64,000 nucleotides of DNA, from positions 124,001 to 188,000 of the forward strand of contig MU863921.1 in NCBI GenBank assembly GCA_033296885.1, read 5' to 3'. Below the pieces are notes generated by a model, which did no database searches, had not been told where the DNA came from, and was given only the letters and a program-made list of their open reading frames with translations. Positions within the stretch are counted from its first letter, which is position 1. Each line of letters starts with the position of its first letter. A program made the translations under genes and the position numbers. The DNA is from Triangularia verruculosa (lineage: Eukaryota > Ascomycota > Sordariomycetes > Sordariales > Podosporaceae). Shown piece after piece: positions 42,073-54,221 of the stretch.

Positions 42073-45000
42073 ATGTTTGGCTCCCGAAGGCATCCTCGGC
42101 CGCCCAATCCGGTATGTCGTCATTGTATTCTGTTCCTGCTGCGCTCCTTTGACGCACCTTTCTCCGGGTGCAATGGTTCGCACAGCTCAATTATCGATTG
42201 GCATCGCGTCTCTAGCGTGCCTCAATTGTCACAGATCACTGTCGAGTCTTCTCATTCCTATAGCTTCTGGCGAATGCCCCCGCTAGAGGCCGAGTGGTCC
42301 CTGCCAAGAAATTTGATTGAAGCCAGTGTTGTGAACATCGCGACGGGCCAAGACATCATAAGCTGACTAGAAATGCCCTTCCTCATACAGCCCCTGACAG
42401 CGGCGACGGCTGATCCGAATGCTGCTACCGCGGCCGCTGCCGTCTTCAAACGCCATGAGTCCAGCTCTCCATTATCGGCTGCCGCCGCCGCCGCCGCTCT
42501 TCGCGCGCGACCCACGACGCCAACACGGGTAGCCGATGTGCAAACGAAGCGAACTCTACGCCGCAGCGCATCTGTCGCCTCATCATCACGGACGGCATCA
42601 CCAATAATACAAGGCAGGCCGAACCTGCAGCGGCGCGGAAGCAGTGGATCCATGACCGAGCGAACCTTTCGAAGTCCAAGTCCGCATCGACAAACCCAAT
42701 CCGTTAGTTACGATGCGCCTCCCGTGCCGGCGCTCCCGAAAGACATCGGCGCATCACCAAAAACCCAACATCAAAAGTCCAAGAGCTTAGGAATGGGGAC
42801 GACCCCTGTACGCCTTGCGTCTCAGAGGCTCGGTTCAGAAGACGCGCCATCCTGGTTCGGTGCCGCGAGGGTGGGCGATCCTGCCAATATCCGTAGGACG
42901 GATCCTGCGATGGCCAGCCCTCCATCAAGTCCACCACAGATTCCGCAACAAGAGCATGAGGCCGTGTCTGAGATCCAGAGGCCGGATAGTCAAGCGTCAT
43001 CGATCAACTTCTCTTACCCCAAGCGAACTAGGGTTGGTTCTCCACCAGTGTCTCCCACAGAAGGGTCAATTTCAGTCGGTAGTCCAGCTCGTTTCAGTCT
43101 CTCAGCATCTCCCGCGGAGGTTAGATCACCTGCACAGATGTCACGAGCTAAGGAGCAACCTGCCCGTCAGAGATTGGTGGCGAGTCCAAGAACTCGATCG
43201 GCTTCCAATCCGTCCTCTGACGAGATTTTGGTATACGACCCTAACTCGAGGCGCATGGTCCCGCGATCAGATCTGTATCCCGCTCAATATGAAGCCCCGC
43301 AACAACGCACCAACTCGAAAAGAAGAAAGAAGACACCCCAAAAGGCCGGGTCGTATCTTGCTGCAGGGACAGTGAGCCGTGCCAAAAGCACAGTCTCTAC
43401 CAGTCCCCCGGTAGTTAAGAACCAGGTACAGATTACACCGGCTCAAGTTGAAGAGCGTATATCAGCACCCCAGTTTCCAGTACACGTGCAGGAAGACCCC
43501 GAGGAGCCGGCAGTCAAGGCAATCATCAGTTCACCAAGACTAGATGCGAAGAGGCTCGAGCAGCATGGCCCTCCACAAATAACCTCACCCGCAACACAAG
43601 TTACAAAGGACGCAGGATGGCAGGGAGTCAGGAGGCAGCCTTCAGTTGTGAAAGAGGAGCCGGAGCCAGAGGAATCGGGGCATAATCACAGCTCAAAGAA
43701 CTATTTAATACACGCCCTGGACTCTGTTCCAACACGGCAAAACACGGTTGGCAGTTTCAACCCAGAGGCCAAAGCTTCCTCTATTTCTCAGACGCTGGAT
43801 GCGGTTCCAACACGGCAAAAGGTGTATCCAAATACCGACTTCGGAGTTCCATCTGTCGAGATATCGAAGCCGGCCAGTCCAAGCCCCGTACGAGACACTC
43901 GTTCGCCAGTGGACGCGAGACGGGTTCACGTGGCACATGAACGAAGTCTTTCTAATAGCCCTGTCCGACAAGCGCATTTCGGGCCCGTCCAGGAAAACTT
44001 GACGGTTAAGCACTCGCCTCCTCCTCGGTCAATCTCACCACGAAAATCAGCTTTGAAACACTCGAGCCCCTCTCGTGGCGCCTCACCTTCATCGTCGGAT
44101 GCATCCGTGAGCGCCAACCACGAGCTTCCTATTCGCAAGAAGTCTGTCCGAGTCAGCTTCGATGATAGTCAGGATGTTATCAGCACTTCGCCCGAAGTTC
44201 GCAGCATGTCACCGCTGTCAGCAAGCTCTCCCGAGACTAACCGTCAGCGGTGGTTCAGCCTTGTCAATAAGGATATACCGTCTCTGGATGATGATGAGAT
44301 TATGAAGCCGCGGCCGGCTTTGCCGAGCTTCGGGAGCGTGCGAGAACGCAAGCCCAGAGAGACGCGATTGGAGGAAGATGTAGAACGACCACTTGTTCGA
44401 CCCAACACCGATACATATAGCTCTACGGGCTCTGCTACGACTGCACTTCTTCCCAGCCCGTCGCTTGGGTCCAGCAATGACCATGCACTTGGCGGTATCT
44501 TTTCCCAAGAATATGACGAGCGCCGCACCCACGCTGCAAATACTTCGAGGCTCAGAGAACCTTTACCTCCTGTTGTAACAAGCGTTGAGGGCAGCGGCTA
44601 CATCAGTGATACGGACAGCGACAGCTCCCTGGCTACCACACAGTCAGAGTACGAACAAGCTGAGACCTCAATACACGACTTTGCACCTCAGGAGCCACCC
44701 AAAACTCAACCGGGCTATTCGAACGGCTCAGCTGGCCCTCAAAACGCCACTCCAACTGCTCAGCAACCGTTCAGTGACCCCGCACCCAAACCAGAAGTTC
44801 CACAAGTCTCCGTCATCCAGCCAACACCACCCGCAATGGCTGAAGACAAGTCGCTCAGAGAAGTGTTCTTTGACGTGCCCGGTGGCTTCCCTGAGGATGA
44901 GTCGGACCCCTCCGTTCCTCAGCAGGATGCGGCGGGGAACACCGAAGATGTACAGAACCTACCTCCGATACAGCCCTCTCCAAAGATTATCCCTTTGACA

Positions 45001-47118
45001 GGCCAGGATACATCTACCGACTCTGAGAGCAGCATCTATAGTGACGCGTACGAGGACCTCTCTGACATGGAAGGTAATGGTTTCTTGTCACTTGATGCCG
45101 TGGTGGAAAGACCACTTCAACCAGATTCCAGTTCCCATCAAACGCCCCAAGAAGCACAGCCTGTTTTCAAACCCGCTGCGGCCGCCCCGAATCTCCAAAC
45201 CGAAATGTCTACAGCAACCACTGCCGTCGAGAGCCCGCCTGCAGAAAGCCCACAAGACGAGTGGGAGAAGGCCAAGGCTTATTGGCGAAGTCTAAGCGCA
45301 GAGAAGCGAACACAACTGGAAAAGGAGGCACAGGAAGAGGCTGGAGTAGAAGCTGACTTGGACCAAGTGCAATCTGAGCCCAAGCCTAAGAAGAAGAAAT
45401 CGATTGAAAGAAGAAACTCGGAGCGCAAAGCGCTAGCACTTCATATGGCACAGCAGATGGCAGCGCAGCAGCAAAGAGAGCAAGAAACTGTCGCGCTCAA
45501 CCGAGAGCGCAGCTATATGATCAAGCCGGGGACGAAATGGACCGAGGAAGAAGTAGCTATTCCGACAACCATGAGAAGGACTTTGCGCACAGATCCTCAG
45601 CAACAAGTCGCTTCTACCCAGGGGCCTCGTCTACGCAAGTCATTACGGTCAAGCAGTACAGACACCCGGAGATCCGACACTCGGCCGGCTGACACATCGC
45701 CAGCTAGACGTTCGGTGCCAAGTGCCGCCGCCGCTGCCAGTTCTACATCTACAGAAAGCCAGCGACGGGCAGCAGCAGCGCTTCCGACCAACAGTGTCCC
45801 AACAGCTCTTGGCCGGCGAGACTCCAATGGAAGTGAAAGCAGTTTCAAGAGGTCGAGACCACGAAGCGAAGCAGGCGCAGGATTCCGCATGTCCATGAGA
45901 CCGAACTCGCCACCAACCGACCGATCTTCGAAACGGTTCTCGATTACCTCGTTGTCTTCCAAACAAAGCGTGGAGGCTTCCGCCCCCACCACACAAATGC
46001 GAAGGACCCTGCGAGATTCGTCTACCGAAGGAAGAAAGAGCCCAACTGGAATGCGCATGCCAAGTTTTGTTGGTAAAAAGGGCGCTGCCAAGGTTACAAA
46101 GAGCAAGGCTACGGGCAAATTCTCAAGCCGGTTCGCCGACTCAAGTGACGAAGATGGAGGCGTTTGTGGATTTCAAAGCCGGTTCGGGGACTCTAGTGAT
46201 GATGATGTTGCACCAACGCCACTCCTGTTGCCAAAGTCCAAGTCGGCACCCAATGCAGTAGGCGGTGGACGCGGCCACCAACATTCTGGGTCTATTGCCA
46301 GCAGCGCCTTATTGGAAGAGCTCGAGGAGTCAGAAGAGAGCCTAGATGCCAAAGCGAACGGCACAACCAAGCCGGACATCTCAAGCCCCGCCGCCCAGCC
46401 CGCGCTGGCAGTTGACACCTCACTCCGCCGAGTCCGGTCCGGCAGGGGTAGCATCCTTCCGACCTCTCAGACTGCCCCAGTCTTGGGGGCAGACCCAGCT
46501 CCTCCTGTTTCCGGCGCGGCCTCCCCAGACGGTAAGCGTGCTACAAGGCGGAACAGTCTCATGTCGGTCCTCCGCCGCAAAAAGCACGACTCTTCCTCTG
46601 GCGGCATCTCACGCTCCAGTGCGACAGACAGCCCAGCGAGAAGGGATACCAAATTGGAGCGCAACGCGAAACAGCTGCGGGCTACCAGGGATGAGGATAT
46701 CTCGCCCATAGTAGAGGAACCTCCCGCCGTCGAAGCCCAGCCCGAACCTGAGCCAGCAGTGGCCCAAACCCCGCCACATCAGAGAAGCCCTAAACTTCAA
46801 AAGAGAATGGGAATCTTTGGACATGGCCATAGCCATAGCGTCCAACAGCCGCCGCTGATGAAAATGCAGATGCCGCTTGATGAGGACGGAGAGCCCAGGA
46901 GACCTTCTACTAGTGGGAATTTGGGTACCCGGACTCTGAGCAGTGGCAGTGGTAATATTGGGACAGGGCTAATGCAGCATCAGCTGCAACAACGGCCAGC
47001 CTTTTCGACGGGTGCCCCAAGCGTGGACGGGAGTAGTGTTACCGGCACGGCTGACGGGGGAACGCCAAAGAAGAAGAGATTTAGGGGGTTGAGAAGGATG
47101 TTTAGGCTTGATGAGTAG
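42073..47118 (+). CDS. Large Ser/Pro-rich low-complexity protein, 1588 aa (possible Seg1-like eisosome factor)
   Basis: Model: a 13-codon exon 1 (42073-42111, MFGSRRHPRPPNP), a 279-bp intron (GTATGT, CTGAC branch, ATACAG) and exon 2 42391-47118. An ATG at 42373 lies inside the intron next to the acceptor and is probably not used. The N-terminus (PLTAATADPNAATAAAAVF) and an Ala-rich run precede a basic SASVASSSRTASP segment. Most of the protein is predicted to be disordered and full of Ser-Pro sites. Recognisable elements: a repeated VPTRQ motif (about 455-490), a possible helix DEWEKAKAYWRSLSAEKRTQ (near 970), and a doubled SRFxDSSDED motif (about 1256-1285). It ends in a basic tail (KKKRFRGLRRMFRLDE). 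The short MFxxRR start followed by Ala-rich sequence recalls Seg1-type eisosome proteins; this is inference only. Confidence 0.75.
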
Positions 47119-48160
47119 CGGTTGGTCACGAGTCAACCTGGCCAGTACGGTCAAAGGGAGTCTTGAGACTTTGTAGGATATCTCGGCAATTGGACATGGA
47201 AGGATGGGTGGGGCAAAGATAGGAAACTTGACCTTAGGAGATGGAAACAACAGTTACAGAAGGGGCATCACTTGGCAACGAGTAATCATAACGAGACACA
47301 TTGGGGGGGGGGGGGGGAAGAGAGGAGCAATAATGAATTAATGGAGTTGGGCAGAGGGCTAAGAAGAAAGAGGGAGAGGACGATTCGTTTTCAAACACAT
47401 CGCGTATACAAAACTGGGAGGAGGGCACGCTCGTTGGTGATGGGAGATACATGCTGTTACAATACCCCTTTACACCACCGATTGACTGGTAGTTCTTTTA
47501 TTGATAATATATGTCTTTTTTTATTCAAACTGTGCAAACCAACCATGTCAAATGGCAGCTATATATAGTAGCTCAACCCAACTCTCTTCATAATGCCCAC
47601 CAACATCATCAACCTCTGTCCAAATCCACCGGAAAGCCACGTTAATATATGTATGCTAACCGTGAGATTCCCAAGGCTCTCTGCCACTGCGTTAACATCG
47701 ACTGAACCGACTGTTTCTGTGCAATTCACCAATGTAAACCCGTGCCTGCCGACACAACACATACAAAAATTACACCCCCCCGGTAAGGATACATATCAAT
47801 ATGTGAGGGGGAAAACAAGCAAAAACAGACTTCCCTGAAACGTGCTCTCCTTCTCTTCCCTTCTTCCCAACCTTTTTACTCGTGTGCCGTAAGAGTTCCA
47901 ACTTTGACCTTTGCGCCCAGGGGGTATCTGTGACCTGCCCTTGCCTTGTTTGTGACCATGAACTTAACAAACCGCCCTCTGTCCATCGCTTTGATAGAGA
48001 AAAAAGAAAATCGTCGACAGGAAGAGAATAAACAAAACATCATAAACGCAACACAACACACAAAGGTTTCCCAAATCCATAGCCCCAAGTTAAGAATACA
48101 TTTCCGTCACACACATACCAAATAACACCCCCTTCTTCCTAATTAATGATATCAGATTGA
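47119..48160. other. Convergent spacer, 1.0 kb
   Basis: 3' UTRs of two convergent genes. Includes a G15 homopolymer at 47303-47317. No gene seen. Confidence 0.6.
47303..47317. repeat. G15 homopolymer
   Basis: Fifteen consecutive guanines in a probable 3' UTR. The length may be unreliable. Confidence 0.9.
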
Positions 48161-50064
48161 TTAGATTAGATCCCCCTTCTTCATCTTCTCCCTTTCCAGC
48201 AGCAGGTGCAGCTGGCTCTTTGACCTTCCAAATGGAATCGGCGGTGCCGGATTCGGTGGCGTGGGCGTGAAACACGGCTCCAGCACTCGGTTGGAGGTAA
48301 AGCGCCTCGACATCACACTGTCCGGTATGTCCCTCGCCTCGGGCACCACTGGCCCAATTGTCACCGGTTCGGAATCAAACTGTCCCCTCGCCGTCGTCGT
48401 CGTCGTCGTCGCCACCGCACTGGTGACGCCTGTTGGCATGGCCATGAGCGATAGACGGCTGTTGTTGTCCATGTTGTTGGAACGTGAACGGACCATTTTC
48501 GGCGCTGTTGCTGTTCCTGATCCTCGGAGTGGGCTTGTGTTGACCGAGGTCACAAATCCTGCCATCATGGGGGCTGATCGCCGGGCGCTGAAGCTGGAGC
48601 GCTGAGTTCGATCTTGAACAAAACCTCCGGGAACTCGGGGCTTGGGTGGCGGTTGTGGATTCTGTGTATGCGCATTGGCGTCCCAGGTTGATCGTGGGTG
48701 AAAGCCAACTTGTATTTGGGGGCCCGGCTTCGCTTGTAGTGGTAAAAGTGGACGGTCAACAGGACCGTCCGCTTGGTTAGGTAGTGGCCCTACATTATGC
48801 GGAGCAGTGGCTCGTTGAGCTTGTGCTTCGTTTGCCGGCCGTTTGCCAGCCGACTTTTCACTGATGGGAGCACCAACACCTTGGCTTTCCGTCGACGACG
48901 AGACTATCGCCGAGTCTTGGTTACCAGCTCCAGCCTGCGCTTTGGACGTTTGAGCCACCACTTGCTTCACCAGCGCGGCAGTAGCAGGGCTCACGACGCG
49001 TGTTCCCGTGCCCCCTGAGCTTTGGGAACTCTGCCTTCTCGACATCACCGGACGTCGCTTTGATTTCGCTGTACTAGCCAGAATTCTTTTCCCTGTCGGC
49101 GGTGCAGCTCTCTCGGCCCTGGCTGGCGATATTGGCGGTGGACGGACCCCTGCTTGGGTCGCAACCACCGCTGACGAAGGCGTTTTGTTCCGCTTTGACG
49201 AGGGTTTTGGCGGCGGAGGCATCTCTGTTGCACGACGTGAAGGTTTAGGAGGCGGCGGCATGTCCATTGAATTAGGAGCTGGCCTAATAGGCATCGCTGT
49301 GGCGGCGGCTACTGCGTTATCTGTTTGTGTGGCTTTCCTGCCCTGAGGTGAAGAGGCTAGCTGTGGCGGAGCGCTCAGTTTCGTCACTGGTGTTATGATA
49401 ACCTCTTCAAATGCAGACGGGTCAACAAACCGAGCCGTTGGTCTCGGTCGCGTACCAGAAGGTCCCCTGGTCTTCTTCAAGATAGGGTGGGCTGGGGGCG
49501 GTCTCGAGGACGATGGTGTCGGTAGCTTCATACCCCCAACAGGAGCTGACCTCTGCTGATCGGGTCTTGAATTCGGCTGGTCCTGTTGCAAGGCCCCTTT
49601 CGAGTCCCGCCTGTCAGGTTCGCGAGTGTTGCTTCTGGTATCCTTTCAAGTTTGTCAGCGGTATATCGAGCAGGATGGCATGGGAGATGCATACATGGGG
49701 CCCTTCATATCTGTTTCTATTAGACCGCAGAGGGACGAACGTTGGACCATTAGAGATATCTTCGAATAACCTGGCGAGTGTGGGCCCGCTCAAGTATCGT
49801 CTGTTGCTCCCCCAGACATGCCACCAGAAATGCTCTAACCGGTAGGCAGTCGGGTCAACAAGTTTTCGCGAAGTTGTTGTGTAAACTGAGAGGTATGTGT
49901 TAGTCCGCGGGCTTGGCAACGGTATTGTTGGTTCACATACCATTCCAGTACTGCCACAATTTCTCTGGCGGTACGATGGGATAGCTAGCCACCTCTTTGT
50001 ATATCTCGCGTGTGTTTTCGACGATGCCCTTGGGCAAAAGCATAGCCATGGCCATGGCCTCCAT
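48161..50064 (-). CDS. Protein with an AreA GATA-like N-terminal domain, 598 aa
   Basis: Model: exons 50064-49941, 49885-49695 and 49642-48161; introns of 55 bp (GTATGT...CTCAG, phase 1) and 52 bp (GTATGC, CTGAC branch, GAAAG acceptor, phase 0). The N-terminal domain is built across the first junction: VPPEKLWQYWN-V-YTTTSRKL, then AYRLEHFWWHVWGS, the pattern of the small region found at the N-terminus of AreA/NIT2-type proteins (Pfam GATA_AreA, formerly DUF1752). There is no GATA zinc finger anywhere in the protein. The rest is disordered: two MPPPPKPS repeats that could bind SH3 domains, Arg/Ser-rich patches, a Thr run coded by a GTC-triplet array near 48390 (minus-strand reading) and a terminal helix LHLLLEREKMKKGDLI. 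Role unknown. The last intron is the least certain. Confidence 0.8.
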
Positions 50065-50205
50065 GATAGCGAAGGTGAGGATGGTGGTTGGTGATGAAGA
50101 GTAAAGCCAAGTCAGATAGACATTTCCAGAAAAGGTGGACTAGCAGACAAACAGCATGAGGCTAGCCTGAATCCGAGAACGAGGGCCAGCGGGGTGGGCG
50201 GAGCA

Positions 50206-50246
<41 letters not shown>

Positions 50247-53200
50247 AGGGCGATGACCTGGGCAAAAGATAAGGGTCAGTTGTTGCTCCAAAAGGCACAC
50301 CAGCTAATCTGCAGACGGCATTTGAGACAGCGACGGTCAACATGAGCTCTTGTATCTGGAGCTTATGGATGACTCGCCGTGCGCGGTCAAGATGTGACGA
50401 AGTTGGTGTATAACGGGGGGGAGGGCTAACCCCGTACGCATTACCTACGGCTTCGAGCAGCTTGGCAAAGGCCCCCTGTTCAACACGACACACTCACTGA
50501 CGCCTTGAGTGACCAATTTTAAAGGAGCTGGTGGCTGGCGGGTCGGAAGGTGTGAGCGTCGTTGTGTCTCGGGGGATCGACTGGGGGTTGAAAATCCGGG
50601 GCCATAAACCAGAAGCAAAATACCCTCCCGACGCGCTGATTTGCTTTTTTTCCTTTCCACAACCGTCCACGTACCGTTCACAAACGAGAGTCGGACCGTT
50701 ATCAAAAGGAGTGTTTGGTGAGGGCACTGGTGATTGCCCTCGCTGTGGTTGCTCCCGCCTCGTCCACTCTCTTTTCAGCACGAGGGAGCACCACGAGGCA
50801 GCAAAGGAAGAGCCGTCCGATGTCCAGTCGAGTGAAGAAGGCAGAACAGGTGCTCCATGAGGATTGGGTTGGGACGACGAGATTGAGCAAGGCACGGGGG
50901 CCAGCGACTGGAGCAGCCAACAAGCAAAACCACAGAAAGCTTATTGCAGTGGCAATGCCAGCGAGACGCAAACTAATTCCATCACTCGCTGCATCTGGAA
51001 CCAAAACCTGAACCAAGGACCGATAGCTCGCAGGAAGGTGCTCAGATTGTCGGTATAGAACAAGAAACAAGGGGGGGGAAAAAAGAAAGAGAGTGAGAGG
51101 CTCGGACATCTTGGAGAGAAAGAAGAAAGTGACCACTTGAAGTGAGGTGGCCCCCCGGAAGGTGCAATTGAGCAGGGGCTTTAGCGCATGTCAGGCACTC
51201 ACTGGACACGCCCCCAGAAGCCAAGGACAAGGCCTGGGAGCTCCCGGCTCGCACTGGACATCTGTACCTAAAGTGTAGGGCTTCAGGTGGCTCTGCAGAT
51301 GCGATCCGGTGAGTCGATCAGCAGAAAGCCGGGGACGGACCGGGATTGGCAAGCGGGAGTTTGGTTTGGTATGGGGCGCTGGCATCGTGACCTTCTGACC
51401 AAATGCCATTTGACATTTTCCATCCACATCGCGGGGTTCTGACAGAGGAACGCCCCGGCTCCACTTGACAACCCCAACGACCCAAGACTTCTTTTTTAGC
51501 ACCTGACACTGTCAGGCACTAAGGGCGTACCGCAATGATATCACCGTCCGAATCAAGCAGGTGCTCGGAAGAGGAGATGTCTTTGCCTGCCTTCCTCATG
51601 AGAACCCCAGAGCCGAGACAGCGAGGAAAGAAGCACACGCTGCCGTTTCACCGCCTCCCCCTGCGGGGAAAAGATGAGGCGTCCTTGCTTTGTTTCTTCG
51701 GACACTGTCCTGTGAGAGATAAACCACCTTCCACCACCTCAAAAACACCACGGAATTCGCTCCAGTTCCGGTCACCGGTGGGCGAGATTACGCATTCTTG
51801 TGGGAACAAGCACACCTGACGACGGCACACGTGGGGTTCAAGGTGTTACTTGGGCAGCCAGCCCGTCTCGCACAGGGTCTATCGTCTCCTCGGAGGCCCT
51901 CCCTCGGTCTGCGGTCTGCGGTCTGTGTGATCTGTGATTCTGTCACGTCCGTGGTTGACCTCTTCTGCCCGTGCGACTCAGCTCTCGGGCGGATCTGCGT
52001 TGAGTTGCCGCCTCATGCCTATTACGAGCTCAGCTGGGGCTCCGACGGTTACGCATAAACCAAGAGCTCGGAATGCCAACGATTTTTCCACGACATCAAC
52101 GCCATACCGCCGCCATATCGCCCCCCACGCTCAACCCCTCGCCCGTGTTTGGAGGGCGTGGCGGGGGGAAGGACAAGGTTGCACGGAGCCTCTCCCCTTT
52201 CAGGATCGCCATCACATTTCTTTTCTGCTGTGGTTTGGGGGACTGAGAAACAAAGTGATGTCTGAGCCGGTTTGCTCGCCAACAATAACCGATAGTCCAT
52301 TCCGCTTGTCCATGACTCCCTTCTGTTGTCACACAGCAGCTGGCACTTTTAGTGTAGGAGCCTGGGACCGATGTCCCACCACCCCAGTGGGACGGATTCG
52401 GCTAATTCCAGGCCTGCCCTATATAGGACAAGCACAGCGCGTTTTTCTGTCCACTTATTTTATAAACGCCGGATTATCACGGACAAGGGGTATACATACA
52501 AGGTTCCAGGTTTCCCCAGACCTTTCTGTCCGCGAACCAGCGCCCCATCCATCCAGCCTCCTCTGAGCTGAGAGAAACACACTTCACCGCTTTTGTATGT
52601 GCGGGGGAGGGTTGACTACCTTTTGCCGCCAAATATTGTCTTGGAAAAAGACAGCCCTACCCGCACCAAGAAGTCGCAAACGCAAAAGAAAACAACCCCT
52701 TGTTGGTCTCCCGCAACGAGCCCGGTTTACGGTACGTAAGCAAACCGCTTGGACGGTGACGGTCTCGATCGTGCCAACATCTCATGATGAAGTGTCTTTT
52801 TTTCTTTCCCCCTCTTTTTCTTTTCATGTAAACAGCTTTCTTCTTCGACCCCCTGGTTCGGGTCTACTGATCTGCCCAGGCTCTGCGGGGAACAAGTCTT
52901 GTGACAGGACATGACCCCGATCCATTGGCCCATCAGAACATGACGAGCTCAACCGCAATATCTCTCTTCTCTCACTCGAAAACTGAGGGGGAGGGGCCGA
53001 AGAAATTTGTGGGCATGTTACTTCGTACTTCTTTTGGGCCAGGCTAAGAGGGGGGTCGACGTAGAGAATCAGGGACTGCCTTGTCAGAAGTTTTCTGTTT
53101 TGTGCCTGTATGACTTGTGTGTGCTATGGAACCAAGAATGCCACAAGGTGACACACAATAGATCAGATGATCAAGGTTTGTTTCTCTTTGGTTTTTTGGG

Positions 53201-54221
53201 TAAAGGGAATACTACCTCAGTAGGTACGTACTCTTTACATGTAGACGTGTCCGGCAAGTTCATACAAACTCAGGTAGCTTGAGACCGGGCACTTTACACA
53301 TGTACACTGCCACCGATGGTTTTGTCCAGCCATGTTTTGGTGGATCATTGATCAACACAACTTGTCGTTGCTTTTTCTCTCTTTTCCAAAACCCAAAAGC
53401 TCTTGCTCTGCACAAGTACGTACCTATTCAGCTTCGCCACTTCCCAAAAATGCCGCTCTCGTCACATTCCGGCTACCTATACCACAGCTCACTGGTCTGA
53501 AGTGCATACCAGCAAGGGATGTAGAGAGATGCTGCAACCTTGATCAACAATGCATATGAGCTGTCAGAAACGGCCCGCTTTTGAGGGCAGAAAGGTGTGG
53601 GCGTCTTTCTGGCGATGATGCATTATCAGAGAGCTTTGCCTTGTCCCTGAATGCAACCTTTCGGTCAATGCACAATGGTGAAGATGGCGGTGAGCTTTTC
53701 ACGAGGCGGAGGAGGTGGTGGCGGTGGTCAAGCTTACTGTCATCTTGTGGGCCAAAAGAAAACAGGTTGATACTTATGGTAGAAGGTCGAAGATACCTAA
53801 TTGACAGGCGCTGATATAGGTATGTTCTATGGTAATTATTAGACGTAAATCAAAGGTACGTCGTTGAAACAGATTTGCCAGGCCTTCTGAAGAGCTTGCC
53901 ACGTCGAGTCATCATCTTCCAATGGCCTACCACATCTAGTATAGCAGTCACTCTTCCATTTCCTCTGCGGCACGGCTATGTAACTAAGTCAGTCCGGTCT
54001 ACATCTCCGAGTCGGGGTTCTTTATCGAATTTCATAGTGGTCTAATAATGAACAAGATACTCGTCGAAAGAGTGAAGAAAACTAAAACCAGTTCAGTCGC
54101 TCTAACCTGTCTAAATGATACCATGCCCGTTTTCCCAAACTCTGACGTCCTATCCAGTCCCCTATTGATCATTAATGCCTCCTTTCCAACCCATACAAAC
54201 ACCCACGCTTCTTTACCTCTC
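50065..54221. other. 4.1-kb gene-poor intergenic region
   Basis: Upstream of the AreA-like gene and downstream of the SDR gene. It contains a (GA)n tract and a small CGGTCTG-type tandem near 51906-51925. Frames up to 210 codons (51934-52566) show no recognisable domain and overlap frames on the other strand. No RNA gene or transposon was recognised. Confidence 0.55.
50206..50246. repeat. (GA)n microsatellite
   Basis: About 16 perfect GA units plus an imperfect start, in the probable 5' leader or promoter of the AreA-like gene. Confidence 0.95.

Noticed and set aside
51934..52566. 210-codon + frame in the 50-54 kb gap
   Set aside because: No domain, overlaps shorter frames on both strands, composition like random GC-balanced DNA.
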